A stretch of 64,000 nt of DNA, from assembly GCA_902538515.1 (NCBI GenBank), contig CACBFH010000001.1:124001-188000 (forward strand). Reading direction: 5' to 3'. This stretch comes from an uncultured Prochlorococcus sp. (lineage in GTDB: Bacteria > Cyanobacteriota > Cyanobacteriia > PCC-6307 > Cyanobiaceae). The notes beneath the pieces are model-generated. The model ran no database searches. It worked only from the letters and a program-made list of their open reading frames with translations, and had not been told where the DNA came from. Positions 27,117 to 36,802 of this stretch are shown here, in pieces (within the stretch, counting starts at the first letter, position 1; the number at the start of each line of letters is the position of its first letter). The translations under genes were made by a program, and so were the position numbers.

Positions 27117-28682
27117 ATGAACGAAATTGTATGGCCAACAATTGACTCTAAACATTTAATTGTTGATTCAAAGCAAATGTTGATGTTAGAGAAAGAAATG
27201 TTTTCTGATGGAATGCCTCAAGAAGCATTGATGGAAAAAGCTGGTATTCAAATTAGTAGATGGCTCTTGAAAAGGAAACATCTTCTAAAGTTTGGAATAA
27301 CTGTTTTTATTGGTCCTGGGCATAATGGTGGGGATGGTGCAGTAATAGCTAGAGAGCTTTTTTTGAAAGGTTTTTTAGTAAAGGTATGGTGTCCATTCCC
27401 GATAAAAAAAACATTAACAAATAACCACCTTAATTATCTTACATCTATTGGGGTCGCAAAATTAGTAGAGCCCCCTGATGCAAATGGTAAAGAACTTTGG
27501 ATTGATGCAGTTTTTGGTAATAATCAAACAAGAGAAGTTGATAATAAATTAATTAAACTTTTTAATCAAAAATTTCATAACAAATATGGCAAGGTAATAA
27601 GTATTGATATACCAACAGGATTATGTCCCAATAAAGGAGAGCCTTTTTTAGATAACGCAGTAAAGTCAGATTATACCTTGGTAATTGGCCTTAATAAGAT
27701 TGGGTTGACCCAAGATTCTGCATTACCTTTTATTGGAGAATTGCACCATATAGATGTTGGGGTGCCTATTAGTAAACTGTCCAAAGTTGATAAAAAGATT
27801 TTTAAGGTTACTTACAAAGATTTAAAAAAAATTGATTTATCTTCTTTACCAAAAAATTCCAACAAATATAAAAGAGGTAGAACATTATTAATAGCTGGAA
27901 GTGAAAAATATCCTGGTGCTGCATACTTAGCATTAAAAGGTGCGATATCAAGTGGAGCAGGCTATGTCTCGGCTGTCCTGCCTGAGTTAGTTGCTGAATC
28001 TATTTGGCAAGTTGCTCCAGAAATAGTTTTAAAAGATACTATGCAATCTAATCAAAATGGAAATGCATCTTTATTTAGTGCATTAAAAAATATTGATTTA
28101 AGTGCATTTGATTCAGTAGCTGTCGGCCCAGGGATAGGAATTGATAATGATGATTGGCAAAAATCAAAAGACTATCTTATTGATTATGGAGGGTTATTGA
28201 TCTTGGATGCAGATGCACTTAATAGAATTTCAGAATCTAGGTTAGGGTCAAATTTCTTTTTAGAAAGAAAATTTAAAACATGGATTACACCACATAGCAA
28301 AGAATTTCGAAGGTTATTCCCTAATATCAATTCCGCTACCAATGTAGGGCTGGCTCTTGATGCAGCAAAAGAATTCAATATCAGTATTTTATTTAAGGGG
28401 GCTAATAGCATAGTTGCGGATAGTAAAAAAGTTTGGCAGCTTTTCGGAACCGATTCACAGACAGCTCGAGCTGGATTGGGTGATCTTTTATCTGGATTTA
28501 TAGCTGGCAGTTCTGCGATTGATTTAACATTTTGTAATAACATAAGAACAGATTTTTTTGCTAAATACGTACTTTTGCATTCATTTGCTGCATCAAAGTG
28601 CAAAAAAGGGTCAAACGCTTCTGCTATTGGTGACGAATTGTCAAAATTAATGAGAAATATAAAAATGAGACAAATATCTTGA
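27117..28682 (+). CDS. nnrDE: Bifunctional NAD(P)H-hydrate epimerase / ADP-dependent dehydratase
   Basis: The protein repairs hydrated NAD(P)H. The N-terminal epimerase domain (about residues 1-215, YjeF_N type) has 'VFIGPGHNGGDGAVIARELF' and 'VISIDIPTGLCPNKGEP'. The C-terminal ribokinase-like dehydratase domain (about 225-515) has 'RTLLIAGSEKYPGAAYLA', 'VAVGPGIGIDND' and 'TARAGLGDLLSGFIAG', the last holding the catalytic Asp. The 521-residue fused form is the common bacterial arrangement. It starts 45 bp from divergent mnmA and is followed by a 141-bp gap before the sigma factor. Confidence 0.93.
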   Translation: MNEIVWPTIDSKHLIVDSKQMLMLEKEMFSDGMPQEALMEKAGIQISRWLLKRKHLLKFGITVFIGPGHNGGDGAVIARELFLKGFLVKVWCPFPIKKTLTNNHLNYLTSIGVAKLVEPPDANGKELWIDAVFGNNQTREVDNKLIKLFNQKFHNKYGKVISIDIPTGLCPNKGEPFLDNAVKSDYTLVIGLNKIGLTQDSALPFIGELHHIDVGVPISKLSKVDKKIFKVTYKDLKKIDLSSLPKNSNKYKRGRTLLIAGSEKYPGAAYLALKGAISSGAGYVSAVLPELVAESIWQVAPEIVLKDTMQSNQNGNASLFSALKNIDLSAFDSVAVGPGIGIDNDDWQKSKDYLIDYGGLLILDADALNRISESRLGSNFFLERKFKTWITPHSKEFRRLFPNINSATNVGLALDAAKEFNISILFKGANSIVADSKKVWQLFGTDSQTARAGLGDLLSGFIAGSSAIDLTFCNNIRTDFFAKYVLLHSFAASKCKKGSNASAIGDELSKLMRNIKMRQIS

Positions 28683-28823
28683 AAGAAACAATTAAATAGA
28701 GTTATTTATAGTTTTAAACACATAAGTGTACAAATATTACTTGAAATCTGAAGCGCGTGTTAAGTATTTAGCCTTTTCCAAAAATATGTAGGAAAGTTTT
28801 AATACTCTTATTAGGTTAAAAAA

Positions 28824-29765
28824 ATGGTTTCATCCATAACAGCTCATGCTGAACCCCAAAAAAGAAGAGGTAATGACCCAATAAGTTGGTATTTGCAAAA
28901 TATTGGAAGAGTGCCATTATTAACTCCCGCTGAGGAGATTGAATTGGGTAATCAAGTTCAAAAAATGATGATTCTTACAGAAGATGGCCAATTAACTGAA
29001 AAAACCAAAGAATTTACTACTCAGCAAAAAAGGACAATAAAAATTGGAAGAAGAGCCAAAGAAAGAATGATGAAAGCTAATCTAAGATTAGTTGTCAGTG
29101 TGGCAAAAAAGTATCAAGGCAAAGGACTTGAACTTTTAGATTTAGTTCAAGAAGGTTCTCTTGGGTTGGAGAGGGCTGTCGAGAAATTTGATCCTACAAG
29201 AGGATATAAGTTTTCTACTTATGCTTTTTGGTGGATCAGACAAAGTATGACAAGAGCAATCGCTTGTCAATCACGGACCATTCGTTTACCAGTTCACTTG
29301 AGCGAACGTTTAGCATCAATTAGAAAAATTAGTAGAGAACTGGCACATAAACTTGGAGCTATGCCAAGCAGAATTGAAATAGCAGAAGCAATGGAAATTG
29401 ATGTTGAAGAATTAGATTCTGTTTTGAGACAGGCTTTATCAACGAGTAGTTTGGATGCTCCGGTTAGTGGTGACGATGGTAGAAGCTTTTTAGGTGATTT
29501 AATTGCAGATAGTAATAATGAAGAACCTTTAGATCAAGTTGAGCAAAAAATGCACCAAGAGCAACTTGGCAAGTGGTTAACTCATCTCAGTGAGCAAGAG
29601 CAACATGTTCTTAAATTAAGATTTGGACTAGATAGTAATGAAAGACATACACTCGCTGAAATAGGAAGATTATTAGAAGTTTCTAGGGAAAGAGTAAGAC
29701 AAGTTGAACTTAAGGCATTAAGAAAATTAAGAAATTTGACCAGAAAATTACCTAGTAGTATTTAA
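28824..29765 (+). CDS. RNA polymerase sigma factor, RpoD-like group 2
   Basis: This 313-residue sigma-70 protein lacks the long region 1.1 of primary sigma factors. It has region 1.2 ('PISWYLQNIGRVPLLTPAEE', near residues 19-38), region 2 ('NLRLVVSVAKKYQGKGLELL' through 'STYAFWWIRQSMTRAI'), region 3 ('SERLASIRKISRELA') and the region 4 helix-turn-helix ('LAEIGRLLEVSRERVRQVE'). The length and composition fit the group-2 (alternative, non-essential) sigma factors common in cyanobacteria. A primary sigma factor would be expected elsewhere. It stops one base before the end of convergent pdhA, so the two terminators must overlap the coding regions. Confidence 0.93.
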   Translation: MVSSITAHAEPQKRRGNDPISWYLQNIGRVPLLTPAEEIELGNQVQKMMILTEDGQLTEKTKEFTTQQKRTIKIGRRAKERMMKANLRLVVSVAKKYQGKGLELLDLVQEGSLGLERAVEKFDPTRGYKFSTYAFWWIRQSMTRAIACQSRTIRLPVHLSERLASIRKISRELAHKLGAMPSRIEIAEAMEIDVEELDSVLRQALSTSSLDAPVSGDDGRSFLGDLIADSNNEEPLDQVEQKMHQEQLGKWLTHLSEQEQHVLKLRFGLDSNERHTLAEIGRLLEVSRERVRQVELKALRKLRNLTRKLPSSI

Positions 29766-29766
29766 T

Positions 29767-30840
29767 CTAATCTTCAACCCAAATATATTTAGTTAATTCT
29801 TTTGAGGGTGGTTCAGGTGCTTCTAAAGCATTTTTGACCGACTGAGATATTTCAGTATCAATTTTCTTTTCGATACTTTTTAATTCTTCTTCCGTTGCAA
29901 ATTTACCATCAATAATTTCTTGGGCTAACTTCTTAATAGGATCTCTCTTCCCCCAGAAATCCTTCTCTTCTTCAGACCTTAATTCATCTGGATCTGCAAG
30001 GGAATGTCCCCTATATCTATAGGTTAAGCATTCTAAAAGGGTGGGCCCTTCTCCTGCTCTAGCGCGCTCAATAGCTCTTTCTGCTGCTCCTCTCACTGCT
30101 AATACATCCATTCCATCAACTTCCTCTCCATGCATCCCAAAAGCAGATGCTTTTCTCCAGATTTCTGGATTACTAGTAGCTCTATCGTGCGCCATACCAA
30201 TAGCCCATTTATTATTTTCAACTACAAATATTATTGGTAATTTCCATAGTTGGGCCATATTTAAACATTCAAAAAACTGCCCATTATTGCAAGTTCCATC
30301 GCCAAAAAACGCTGCAGTTACTGAATCACTATTAATATTACCAGCAACTTCCTTTTTGTATTTACTTGAAAATGCTGCCCCCAAAGCAACTGGAATTCCT
30401 TCACCGATAAATGCATATCCTCCTAGTAAGTGATGCTCTTTTGAAAATAAGTGCATGGATCCACCTCGGCCTTTACTACAACCAGTAGCTTTACCAAAAA
30501 GTTCACTCATTACTTCAAATGAGGGAACACCTGCACTTAGTGCATGGACATGATCGCGGTAAGTACTACAAAACCAATCATGTTTCTTTCTCATAGCGCC
30601 AATTACTCCAGTACTAATAGCTTCTTGACCGTTATATAAGTGAACAAATCCAAACATTTTCCCCCTGTAATACATTTCTGCACACTTATCCTCGAATCTC
30701 CGACCAAGCGTCATATCTTCATAAAGAAATAATCCAGTCTCTCGATCTAATTCGGCTCTTTTAATGTCTTGAAGATTTGAGATTCTTTCTACGTGTGTTT
30801 CCAAGAAAAATACCTTAATGAAGTTTTGATTTGTTAACAT
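29767..30840 (-). CDS. pdhA: Pyruvate dehydrogenase E1 component, alpha subunit
   Basis: PdhA with PdhB decarboxylates pyruvate using thiamine diphosphate. The ThDP motif is the GDG...NN stretch starting '[20 protein letters not shown]' and ending 'IIFVVENN'. '[20 protein letters not shown]' and the phosphorylation-loop-like '[20 protein letters not shown]' are also E1-alpha hallmarks. The 357 residues include about 15 extra N-terminal residues; an internal start is possible. The E3 gene lpdA is in this window at about 20 kb. It is divergent from the Ftn2/ARC6 gene across about 110 bp. Confidence 0.95.
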   Translation of the reverse strand: MLTNQNFIKVFFLETHVERISNLQDIKRAELDRETGLFLYEDMTLGRRFEDKCAEMYYRGKMFGFVHLYNGQEAISTGVIGAMRKKHDWFCSTYRDHVHALSAGVPSFEVMSELFGKATGCSKGRGGSMHLFSKEHHLLGGYAFIGEGIPVALGAAFSSKYKKEVAGNINSDSVTAAFFGDGTCNNGQFFECLNMAQLWKLPIIFVVENNKWAIGMAHDRATSNPEIWRKASAFGMHGEEVDGMDVLAVRGAAERAIERARAGEGPTLLECLTYRYRGHSLADPDELRSEEEKDFWGKRDPIKKLAQEIIDGKFATEEELKSIEKKIDTEISQSVKNALEAPEPPSKELTKYIWVED

Positions 30841-30951
30841 TCTAAGCTGTGAAGGGCGATTTTCATGATTTTTTTTAATAACTCTGCAAGACCTTATGAA
30901 AAAATTTCTTAACTTGATAAAATTTGTCTAAGATTTAACAAGGATAATTGT

Positions 30952-33057
30952 TTGGAACTTCCTTTAGACCATTTTCGTTTAATTGGCGTAAGCCCCTCTG
31001 CAACATCTGAGGAAATATTAAGGGCGTTTCAATTGCGTTTGGATAAAACACCTGTCGAAGGATTTACTCATCAAGTGTTAACTCAAAGATCAGAATTGCT
31101 TCGCTTGACTGCTGACTTGCTCACAGATCCAGAAAGTAGGAGAGAATACGAAAATTTATTACTTAATGGAGCATCTGGTTTAGAGTTTTCTTCAAATAGA
31201 GAAGTGGCAGGGTTAATTCTTCTTTGGGAATCAGGTAGCGCAAAAGAAACTTTTAAAATCGCAAGAAAAGCTTTGCAGCCCCCGCAAACTCCAGCTTTAG
31301 GGAGTGGTAGGGAAGCGGATTTAACTTTATTGGCTGCTTTAACAGCTAGAGATTCTGCTATTCAGGAACAACAACTTAGATCTTATTCAAACGCTGCAGA
31401 CTTTTTACAAGAAGGGATACAACTCCTTCAAAGAATGGGAAAGCTTGGTGAATTAAGGAAGGAACTAGAGGAGGACTTGGCTTCTTTACTTCCCTACAGG
31501 ATCCTAGATCTACTAAGTAGGGATTTAAATGATCAAGAATCTCATAAAAAAGGTTTAAACATGCTGGAAAATTTAATTATCAAAAGAGGAGGTTTGGAAG
31601 GTAACAATAAGTCAGAATATGAAGATTATCTGAATCAGCAAGAATTTGAAGCCTTTTTTAAACAAATAAAGCCGTATTTGACAGTACAAGAGCAGATTGA
31701 CTTGTTTCTGGCATTACAAAAAAGAGGCTCACTAGAAGCAGGATTTTTAGCATTTTTATCCCTTACAGCAATTGGTTTCTCAAGAAGAAAGCCTGAAAAA
31801 TTATTTGAAGCCAGGAGAATCCTTAAGAAACTAAATTTATCAGGTCTTGATTCAATGCCTCTTGTAGGTTGTTTAGACTTGCTTTTAGCTGATATTGACC
31901 AAGCCTCTGCAAGGTTTTTGAGTAGTTCTGATGAAAATTTACAAGATTGGCTTAATAATTATTCTGAAAATCAGTTAGAAGCAATATGTATTTTCTGTAA
32001 AAATTGGTTAGAGAATGATGTTTTAGTTGGGTATAGGGATATTGATTCAAAAGAGGTGGATTTAGATTCTTGGTTTGAAGATAGGGAAATTCAAGAATTT
32101 ATTGAAAAACTAGAAAAGAAGTCAAATAAGAATTTACTTAGATCAAATCTTCAGAACCAACAAATTGAGAATGAATCTTCGATAAAAACTACTGAAGACT
32201 TTAATAATACATTAAGCAGTATTGATGAAAGAAGATTACCTTGGCCTGGCGGCGTAAAACTAGATTATGAAAAAGTTGAGGTCAAAGAAAACGAATTCAA
32301 TAAGGAATACTTTAAGAAAAAACCAATAGAGTTATATAATTTTTTAATTGAAAAAGTTGCTGAATTAAAGTTTAGTTTTGGGGAATTCTTAAAGGATAAA
32401 GAAATTATTAATCGGTCACCTTATTTAATTTATATTTATGCTTTTTTAATCTTATTTACATTTGGTATTGGCATTGGATTTTTAAGAAATAATTTAAAAA
32501 AATCAATTCAGGACGAATCTATTAGTGAAAAAACTTTAATTTCCATAGATAAAAATCAAAAGCCTAGTGAGGAAGATATTATTCAAGGAATAAAAAAAAA
32601 TCCTTCAAATAAATTAAATTCCGTCGCTGATAAACCTAATTTATTAAATTTCCCTAAAGTAAAAGAACTTACCAAAGCCTCACCTTCATTATTGGAGATA
32701 AGAAATTTAATTAATGGATGGCTTCTAAGTAAAAGTAATTACTTAGCAGGAAAGAGTGAAATTAATCTTTCTAATATTGTTAGTAAAGGTCTAATTAATC
32801 GAACAATCGAAGAAAGACAGAACGATATCAAGAAGGGAATTTATAAAGAAATTAATTCCCAAATACGTAAGATTGATTTGGAATCGCAAACCTCATCTCG
32901 TATAGTTGTTTTAGTTGAATTGAATTATCTAGAGAGAATAGTAAAGAATTCTGGAGAATTTGTTAACGAAACGTCACTGACTCCTCTGAAAGTTAAATAT
33001 ATTCTGGGTTTTTCAAATAAATCATGGAAATTAGTTGATTTCGTTAGTGGCTTGTAA
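30952..33057 (+). CDS. ftn2: Cell division protein Ftn2/ZipN (ARC6 homologue)
   Basis: This is the cyanobacterial ancestor of plastid ARC6, a membrane protein that anchors FtsZ. The N-terminus has a DnaJ-like region ('LDHFRLIGVSPSATSEEIL', residues about 4-70) and a long helical domain to about residue 370. A single membrane helix ('LIYIYAFLILFTFGIGIGFL') lies near 508-527, and a periplasmic C-terminal domain near 590-700 has 'IRNLINGWLLSKSNYLAGK', matching the DUF4101 domain of ARC6. The 701-residue length is normal. The start is a TTG at 30952. Its partner ftsZ is at about 7 kb and carries the expected C-terminal peptide. Confidence 0.92.
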   Translation: MELPLDHFRLIGVSPSATSEEILRAFQLRLDKTPVEGFTHQVLTQRSELLRLTADLLTDPESRREYENLLLNGASGLEFSSNREVAGLILLWESGSAKETFKIARKALQPPQTPALGSGREADLTLLAALTARDSAIQEQQLRSYSNAADFLQEGIQLLQRMGKLGELRKELEEDLASLLPYRILDLLSRDLNDQESHKKGLNMLENLIIKRGGLEGNNKSEYEDYLNQQEFEAFFKQIKPYLTVQEQIDLFLALQKRGSLEAGFLAFLSLTAIGFSRRKPEKLFEARRILKKLNLSGLDSMPLVGCLDLLLADIDQASARFLSSSDENLQDWLNNYSENQLEAICIFCKNWLENDVLVGYRDIDSKEVDLDSWFEDREIQEFIEKLEKKSNKNLLRSNLQNQQIENESSIKTTEDFNNTLSSIDERRLPWPGGVKLDYEKVEVKENEFNKEYFKKKPIELYNFLIEKVAELKFSFGEFLKDKEIINRSPYLIYIYAFLILFTFGIGIGFLRNNLKKSIQDESISEKTLISIDKNQKPSEEDIIQGIKKNPSNKLNSVADKPNLLNFPKVKELTKASPSLLEIRNLINGWLLSKSNYLAGKSEINLSNIVSKGLINRTIEERQNDIKKGIYKEINSQIRKIDLESQTSSRIVVLVELNYLERIVKNSGEFVNETSLTPLKVKYILGFSNKSWKLVDFVSGL

Positions 33058-33104
33058 TTGCAAACTTCAAGATCATCTATAATAATTGAAATTACTTTTT
33101 AATA

Positions 33105-34529
33105 ATGTTTGATGAACTCTCGTCACGCTTTGAAGATGCAGTAAAGGGTTTAAGAGGCGAAGCAAAAATCAGTGAAAATAACATTAACGATGCCCTGAAG
33201 GAGGTAAAAAGAGCACTCCTTGATGCAGATGTTAGTTTATCTGTAGTTAAAGAGTTTATATCTGATGTCAAAGATAAAGCTATCGGAGAAGAAGTAGTTA
33301 GGGGTGTAAACCCAGGTCAGAAATTTATAGAAGTTGTAAATAAAGAATTGATTAACATCATGGGGAATGAAAATTCTCCATTAAAAGAAAATAAAAATAG
33401 TCCTACAGTAATCTTAATGGCTGGACTTCAGGGTGCGGGTAAAACAACTGCAACAGGAAAATTAGGCCTTTATTTGAAGGAAAAAGATAAAAAAGTTCTC
33501 TTGGTTGCTGCAGATATTTATCGACCAGCAGCTGTAGAGCAGCTTAAAACATTGGGAAGTCAATATGACTTAGAAGTTTTTTCGGCTAAAGAAAAAAATA
33601 TTAAACCAGAAGAGATAGCAAAGGAAGCATTGAATTTTGCTAATGAAAACGATTTTAATTCGATAATTATTGACACCGCAGGAAGATTGCAAATTGATGA
33701 TTCCATGATGAGTGAAATGGTTCGAATAAAAGAAGTCTCTAACCCTGATGAAGTTTTGCTCGTTGTTGATTCTATGATTGGGCAAGAAGCTGCTGACTTG
33801 ACAAAGTCATTTCATGAAAAAGTAGGAATTTCAGGAGCGATATTAACTAAGTTGGATGGAGACTCAAGAGGTGGCGCTGCTTTATCAATAAGAAAAATAA
33901 GTGGTAAACCAATCAAATTTATCGGCGTAGGAGAAAAAATAGAGGCATTACAACCATTTCATCCAGAGAGAATGGCAAGCAGAATTTTGGGAATGGGTGA
34001 TGTATTAACACTTGTTGAAAAAGCCCAAAAAGAAGTTGAACTTGCTGATGCTGAAGCAATGCAAAAAAAACTTCAAGAAGCGACATTCGATTTTAATGAT
34101 TTTGTAAAGCAAATGAGACTAATTAAAAGGATGGGATCACTTGGAGGATTGATTAAATTGATTCCTGGAATGAATAAAATCGATGATGGGATGATAAAAG
34201 ATGGAGAAGATCAACTTAAGAAAATAGAATCTATGATCTCTTCAATGACTCTTGAGGAGAAACAAAAACCTGAAGTTCTTGCCGCTCAGCCCTCAAGAAG
34301 ACAAAGAATCGCTAATGGTAGTGGTTATGAAGCAAAAGATGTAGATAAAGTATTATCTGATTTTCAAAGAATGAGAGGCTTTATGAAACAAATGTCTAAT
34401 GGAGGAATGCCAGGAATGGGAGGAATGCCAGGAATGGGAGGAATGCCAGGAATGGGAGGGATGAGTGGTAATAAACCAATGAAAAAACAAAAAAACAATA
34501 AAAAGAAAAAAGGGTTTGCTGATTTATAA
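33105..34529 (+). CDS. ffh: Signal recognition particle protein Ffh (SRP54)
   Basis: Ffh binds signal sequences and the 4.5S RNA (encoded at 6.4 kb) and targets ribosomes to the membrane. The N domain begins 'LSSRFEDAVKGLRGEAKI'. The G domain has 'LMAGLQGAGKTTATGKL' near residues 103-119, 'IIDTAGRLQIDD' and 'LTKLDGDSRGGAAL'. The M domain near 320-445 includes 'MGSLGGLIKLIPGM' and 'RRQRIANGSGY'. The tail is four repeats of Gly-Gly-Met-Pro-Gly-Met type, then a Lys/Asn-rich end. It lies 47 bp after ftn2 and 54 bp before rpsP. Identification is secure. Confidence 0.97.
   Translation: MFDELSSRFEDAVKGLRGEAKISENNINDALKEVKRALLDADVSLSVVKEFISDVKDKAIGEEVVRGVNPGQKFIEVVNKELINIMGNENSPLKENKNSPTVILMAGLQGAGKTTATGKLGLYLKEKDKKVLLVAADIYRPAAVEQLKTLGSQYDLEVFSAKEKNIKPEEIAKEALNFANENDFNSIIIDTAGRLQIDDSMMSEMVRIKEVSNPDEVLLVVDSMIGQEAADLTKSFHEKVGISGAILTKLDGDSRGGAALSIRKISGKPIKFIGVGEKIEALQPFHPERMASRILGMGDVLTLVEKAQKEVELADAEAMQKKLQEATFDFNDFVKQMRLIKRMGSLGGLIKLIPGMNKIDDGMIKDGEDQLKKIESMISSMTLEEKQKPEVLAAQPSRRQRIANGSGYEAKDVDKVLSDFQRMRGFMKQMSNGGMPGMGGMPGMGGMPGMGGMSGNKPMKKQKNNKKKKGFADL
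34401..34463 (+). repeat. 18-bp in-frame tandem repeat in the ffh 3' end
   Basis: Three identical copies of an 18-bp unit (GGAGGAATGCCAGGAATG) at 34401-34454 are followed by a partial copy. They encode the Gly-Gly-Met-Pro-Gly-Met tail of the Ffh M domain. Exact nucleotide identity suggests recent copy-number change by slippage without a frame change. Confidence 0.9.
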
Positions 34530-34583
34530 TTTCTAAATTTTTACCTTTAAATGATATTATTATTAAAAACGCATTAATTTAAG

Positions 34584-34949
34584 ATGATTAAATTGCGCCT
34601 TAAGCGCTTTGGAAAGAAAAAAGAGGCAAGTTTCAGAATTATTGCATGCAATAGTACTTCCAGAAGAGATGGTAGACCTCTACAAGAACTAGGTTTTTAT
34701 AACCCAAGAACCAAAGAAACTAGACTTGATACGGAAGCTCTAAGAACAAGACTTACTCAGGGTGCGCAGCCAACTGATGTTGTGAGAACTTTATTAGAAA
34801 AGGGAGGGTTACTTGAAAAAATAGAAAGACCTTCTATCGCAATTGGTAAGGCAAAATTAGAGAAGGAAAAATTGGCTAAGGCTAAAATAAAAGATGAAGA
34901 AAATGATAGTAGTAAAGCTGAAAGCGAGGGTAATGAAGCTGAAAGCTAG
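34584..34949 (+). CDS. rpsP: 30S ribosomal protein S16
   Basis: The protein opens with '[20 protein letters not shown]' and continues with '[17 protein letters not shown]', the S16 signature, in the first 50 residues. It then has an acidic and Lys-rich tail (about residues 85-121), longer than in many bacteria but common in picocyanobacteria. It is the second gene of the ffh-rpsP-phoH run, an order related to the ffh-rpsP-rimM-trmD arrangement of other bacteria; trmD is only about 3.7 kb away. 'TGATATTAT' at 34552-34560 could serve as an extended -10. Confidence 0.96.
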   Translation: MIKLRLKRFGKKKEASFRIIACNSTSRRDGRPLQELGFYNPRTKETRLDTEALRTRLTQGAQPTDVVRTLLEKGGLLEKIERPSIAIGKAKLEKEKLAKAKIKDEENDSSKAESEGNEAES

Positions 34950-34985
34950 TGGGTTGATTAATTTCTATTCTTATAAAATATCTAG

Positions 34986-35942
34986 ATGAAGGAAGTTTCC
35001 AAAACTGGTCACTTCACAATAGACTTGCCAAGCTCTGATGCTGCTACAGCATTATCTGGCCCAGGTAATTCCTTTTTAAAAAAGTTTGAGTCTTTAACAG
35101 GGGTTTCTATAACCATAAGAGGCTTACAACTCGAGATGAACGGTGTTATATCTAAAATTGAAAGAGCCTCAGCATTAGTAGAACTTACAAGACCAATTTG
35201 GGAACAGGGGTTAGAAGTTCCAGAGGTAGATCTTAAAGCGGCTTTAAGTTCTTTAAATATGGGAGAATCATCGTCACATGCTGAACTCGGGAAAAAGGTT
35301 CTTGTGCGTTCAAAAGAAGGAAGATATTTGAGGCCAAGAACTATAAGACAAAAAGAATATGTTGAATCAATTGAAAATTTTGATCTTACTTTCGCAATTG
35401 GTCCCGCTGGAACTGGGAAGACATTTTTAGCAACTGTTTGCGCAGCGCGGCTATTGAGTGAGAAAAAAATAGATAAAATTGTTTTAACCAGACCAGCAGT
35501 TGAAGCTGGTGAAAGTCTAGGATTTCTCCCTGGAGATTTGCAACAAAAAGTTGATCCATACTTAAGACCACTATTTGATTCTTTGCATAGTATTTTTGGA
35601 TTTGATAGGACTAATTCGTTAATCGATAAGGGAATTATTGAAGTTGCTCCTTTAGCATTTATGAGAGGCAGAACCTTAGACAACTCTTTGGTTATTCTAG
35701 ATGAAGCACAAAATACTACTTGCTCCCAAATGAGAATGTTTTTGACCAGATTAGGAGAGAGATCAAAAATGGTTGTAAATGGAGATATTACACAAATTGA
35801 TTTGAAAAAAGATCAGGAAAGTGGCCTCATCGAAGCATCTAGACTTTTCTCTGAAACTCAAGGTATAAAATTTTGTTATTTAACTATTGAAGATGTGGTT
35901 CGTCATCCTTTAGTTCAAAAAATTATTGAGGCTTATCAATAA
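34986..35942 (+). CDS. phoH: PhoH family protein (phosphate-starvation-inducible ATPase)
   Basis: The 318-residue protein has an N-terminal KH-like region (to about residue 100), a PhoH linker 'RPRTIRQKEYVESIE' and the ATPase domain. The domain has 'FAIGPAGTGKTFLATVCAA' (Walker A, near residues 137-155), 'LTRPAVEAGESLGFLPGDL', 'VILDEAQNTTCSQMRMFLTR' (Walker B) and 'VNGDITQIDL'. The biochemical role of PhoH is uncertain; RNA-related ATPase or helicase activity is proposed for the family. It follows rpsP by 36 bp on the same strand. The name reflects family membership and no Pho box was seen. Confidence 0.94.
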   Translation: MKEVSKTGHFTIDLPSSDAATALSGPGNSFLKKFESLTGVSITIRGLQLEMNGVISKIERASALVELTRPIWEQGLEVPEVDLKAALSSLNMGESSSHAELGKKVLVRSKEGRYLRPRTIRQKEYVESIENFDLTFAIGPAGTGKTFLATVCAARLLSEKKIDKIVLTRPAVEAGESLGFLPGDLQQKVDPYLRPLFDSLHSIFGFDRTNSLIDKGIIEVAPLAFMRGRTLDNSLVILDEAQNTTCSQMRMFLTRLGERSKMVVNGDITQIDLKKDQESGLIEASRLFSETQGIKFCYLTIEDVVRHPLVQKIIEAYQ

Positions 35943-36016
35943 ACTTTGTAACTCTGGAGATCCGTACCCTGAAATCTTAAAAATCAAGTAGAATATAATC
36001 ATATTTATTATGAAAA

Positions 36017-36754
36017 ATGCCAGCAAGTAGTAATTTTAATCAAGCTATTCGTGAAGCCCAAACAAGTTCAATTGTTGGACCAAATGTTGTTCAAAAAGCT
36101 TTACCTTATGTAGGCGGAGGTATGGTTTTAACTTCTTTAGGTGTTTTAGCAGGTGTCTCACTCATAGCAACAAATCCCGGGCTTTTTCAGCCGCTTTCAA
36201 TAGTTGCATTAATAGCAGAATTGATTTTGTTTTTTATAGCCACAAGCGCTGCAAATAATGCTAATAATGCTAAGGCATTGCCTTTATTAACTGGCTTTAG
36301 CTTGTTAACTGGTTTCACCTTGAGTGGAATAGTTGCTTTAGCAATAGGAACAATTGGTATTGGTTCGGTTGGAACAGCTGCTTTAGCTACAGGTATAACT
36401 TTCGTTATTGCATCTTACACTGGCCAAAGAATGAGTGATAGTGTTGGTCAAGCACTAAGTGGGGTGGTTGGACTTGGGTTGATAGGACTCCTTATAGCAA
36501 TGTTTGTCCAATTAATTGGAGGATTCTTTGCGCCAGGAGTTTTTGGAGGTTCAGGACTCGAATTGATAATTGCAGGATTTGGAACTGTCTTATTTGTTGC
36601 AATGTCTTTCGTGGATTTCTATACAATGCCAAGAAGATATAGTGATGATCAATACCTTGCAGGGGCATTAGGTATGTATCTTACATATATAAATCTTTTT
36701 GTTTTTATATTGAGATTAATGATTGCACTTCAAGGCGGTGGAAGAAGAGACTAA
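36017..36754 (+). CDS. Bax inhibitor-1 / YccA-like integral membrane protein
   Basis: This 245-residue protein has about seven hydrophobic helices from residue 35 onward, with a Gly- and Ala-rich helix pattern. Features such as 'TGFSLLTGFTLSGIVALAIG' and 'FVDFYTMPRRYSDDQYLAG' near the C-terminus, followed by 'YLTYINLFVFILRLM', match the Bax inhibitor-1/YbhL/YccA family. The final 'ALQGGGRRD' follows the last helix. The role in cyanobacteria is not known; relatives act as calcium-leak channels or as modulators of FtsH, and ftsH is present in this window but not adjacent. It is followed by a strong terminator hairpin. Confidence 0.85.
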   Translation: MPASSNFNQAIREAQTSSIVGPNVVQKALPYVGGGMVLTSLGVLAGVSLIATNPGLFQPLSIVALIAELILFFIATSAANNANNAKALPLLTGFSLLTGFTLSGIVALAIGTIGIGSVGTAALATGITFVIASYTGQRMSDSVGQALSGVVGLGLIGLLIAMFVQLIGGFFAPGVFGGSGLELIIAGFGTVLFVAMSFVDFYTMPRRYSDDQYLAGALGMYLTYINLFVFILRLMIALQGGGRRD

Positions 36755-36775
36755 ACAAATTAGTTAAAAAAAACT

Positions 36776-36801
36776 AAAGCGTAGATTTGTTTCTACGCTT
36801 T
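36776..36801. terminator. Bidirectional rho-independent terminator
   Basis: 'AAAGCGTAGA' and 'TCTACGCTTT' form a perfect 10-bp stem with a 6-base loop. It is flanked by A-rich sequence on the left and by T-rich sequence on the right. It sits between the convergent ends of the Bax-inhibitor-like gene and the hypothetical gene at 36803, so it can end transcription from both sides. Confidence 0.9.
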
Positions 36802-36802
36802 T

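Noticed and set aside
28683-28823. Search for a regulatory RNA or LexA box upstream of the sigma factor
   Set aside because: Only partial LexA-like halves (GTACAAAT) and no hairpin were found.
35009-35683. 224-residue minus-strand ORF opposite phoH
   Set aside because: It is antisense to a clear PhoH gene, Ser/Pro rich as expected for an antisense shadow, and has no domain.
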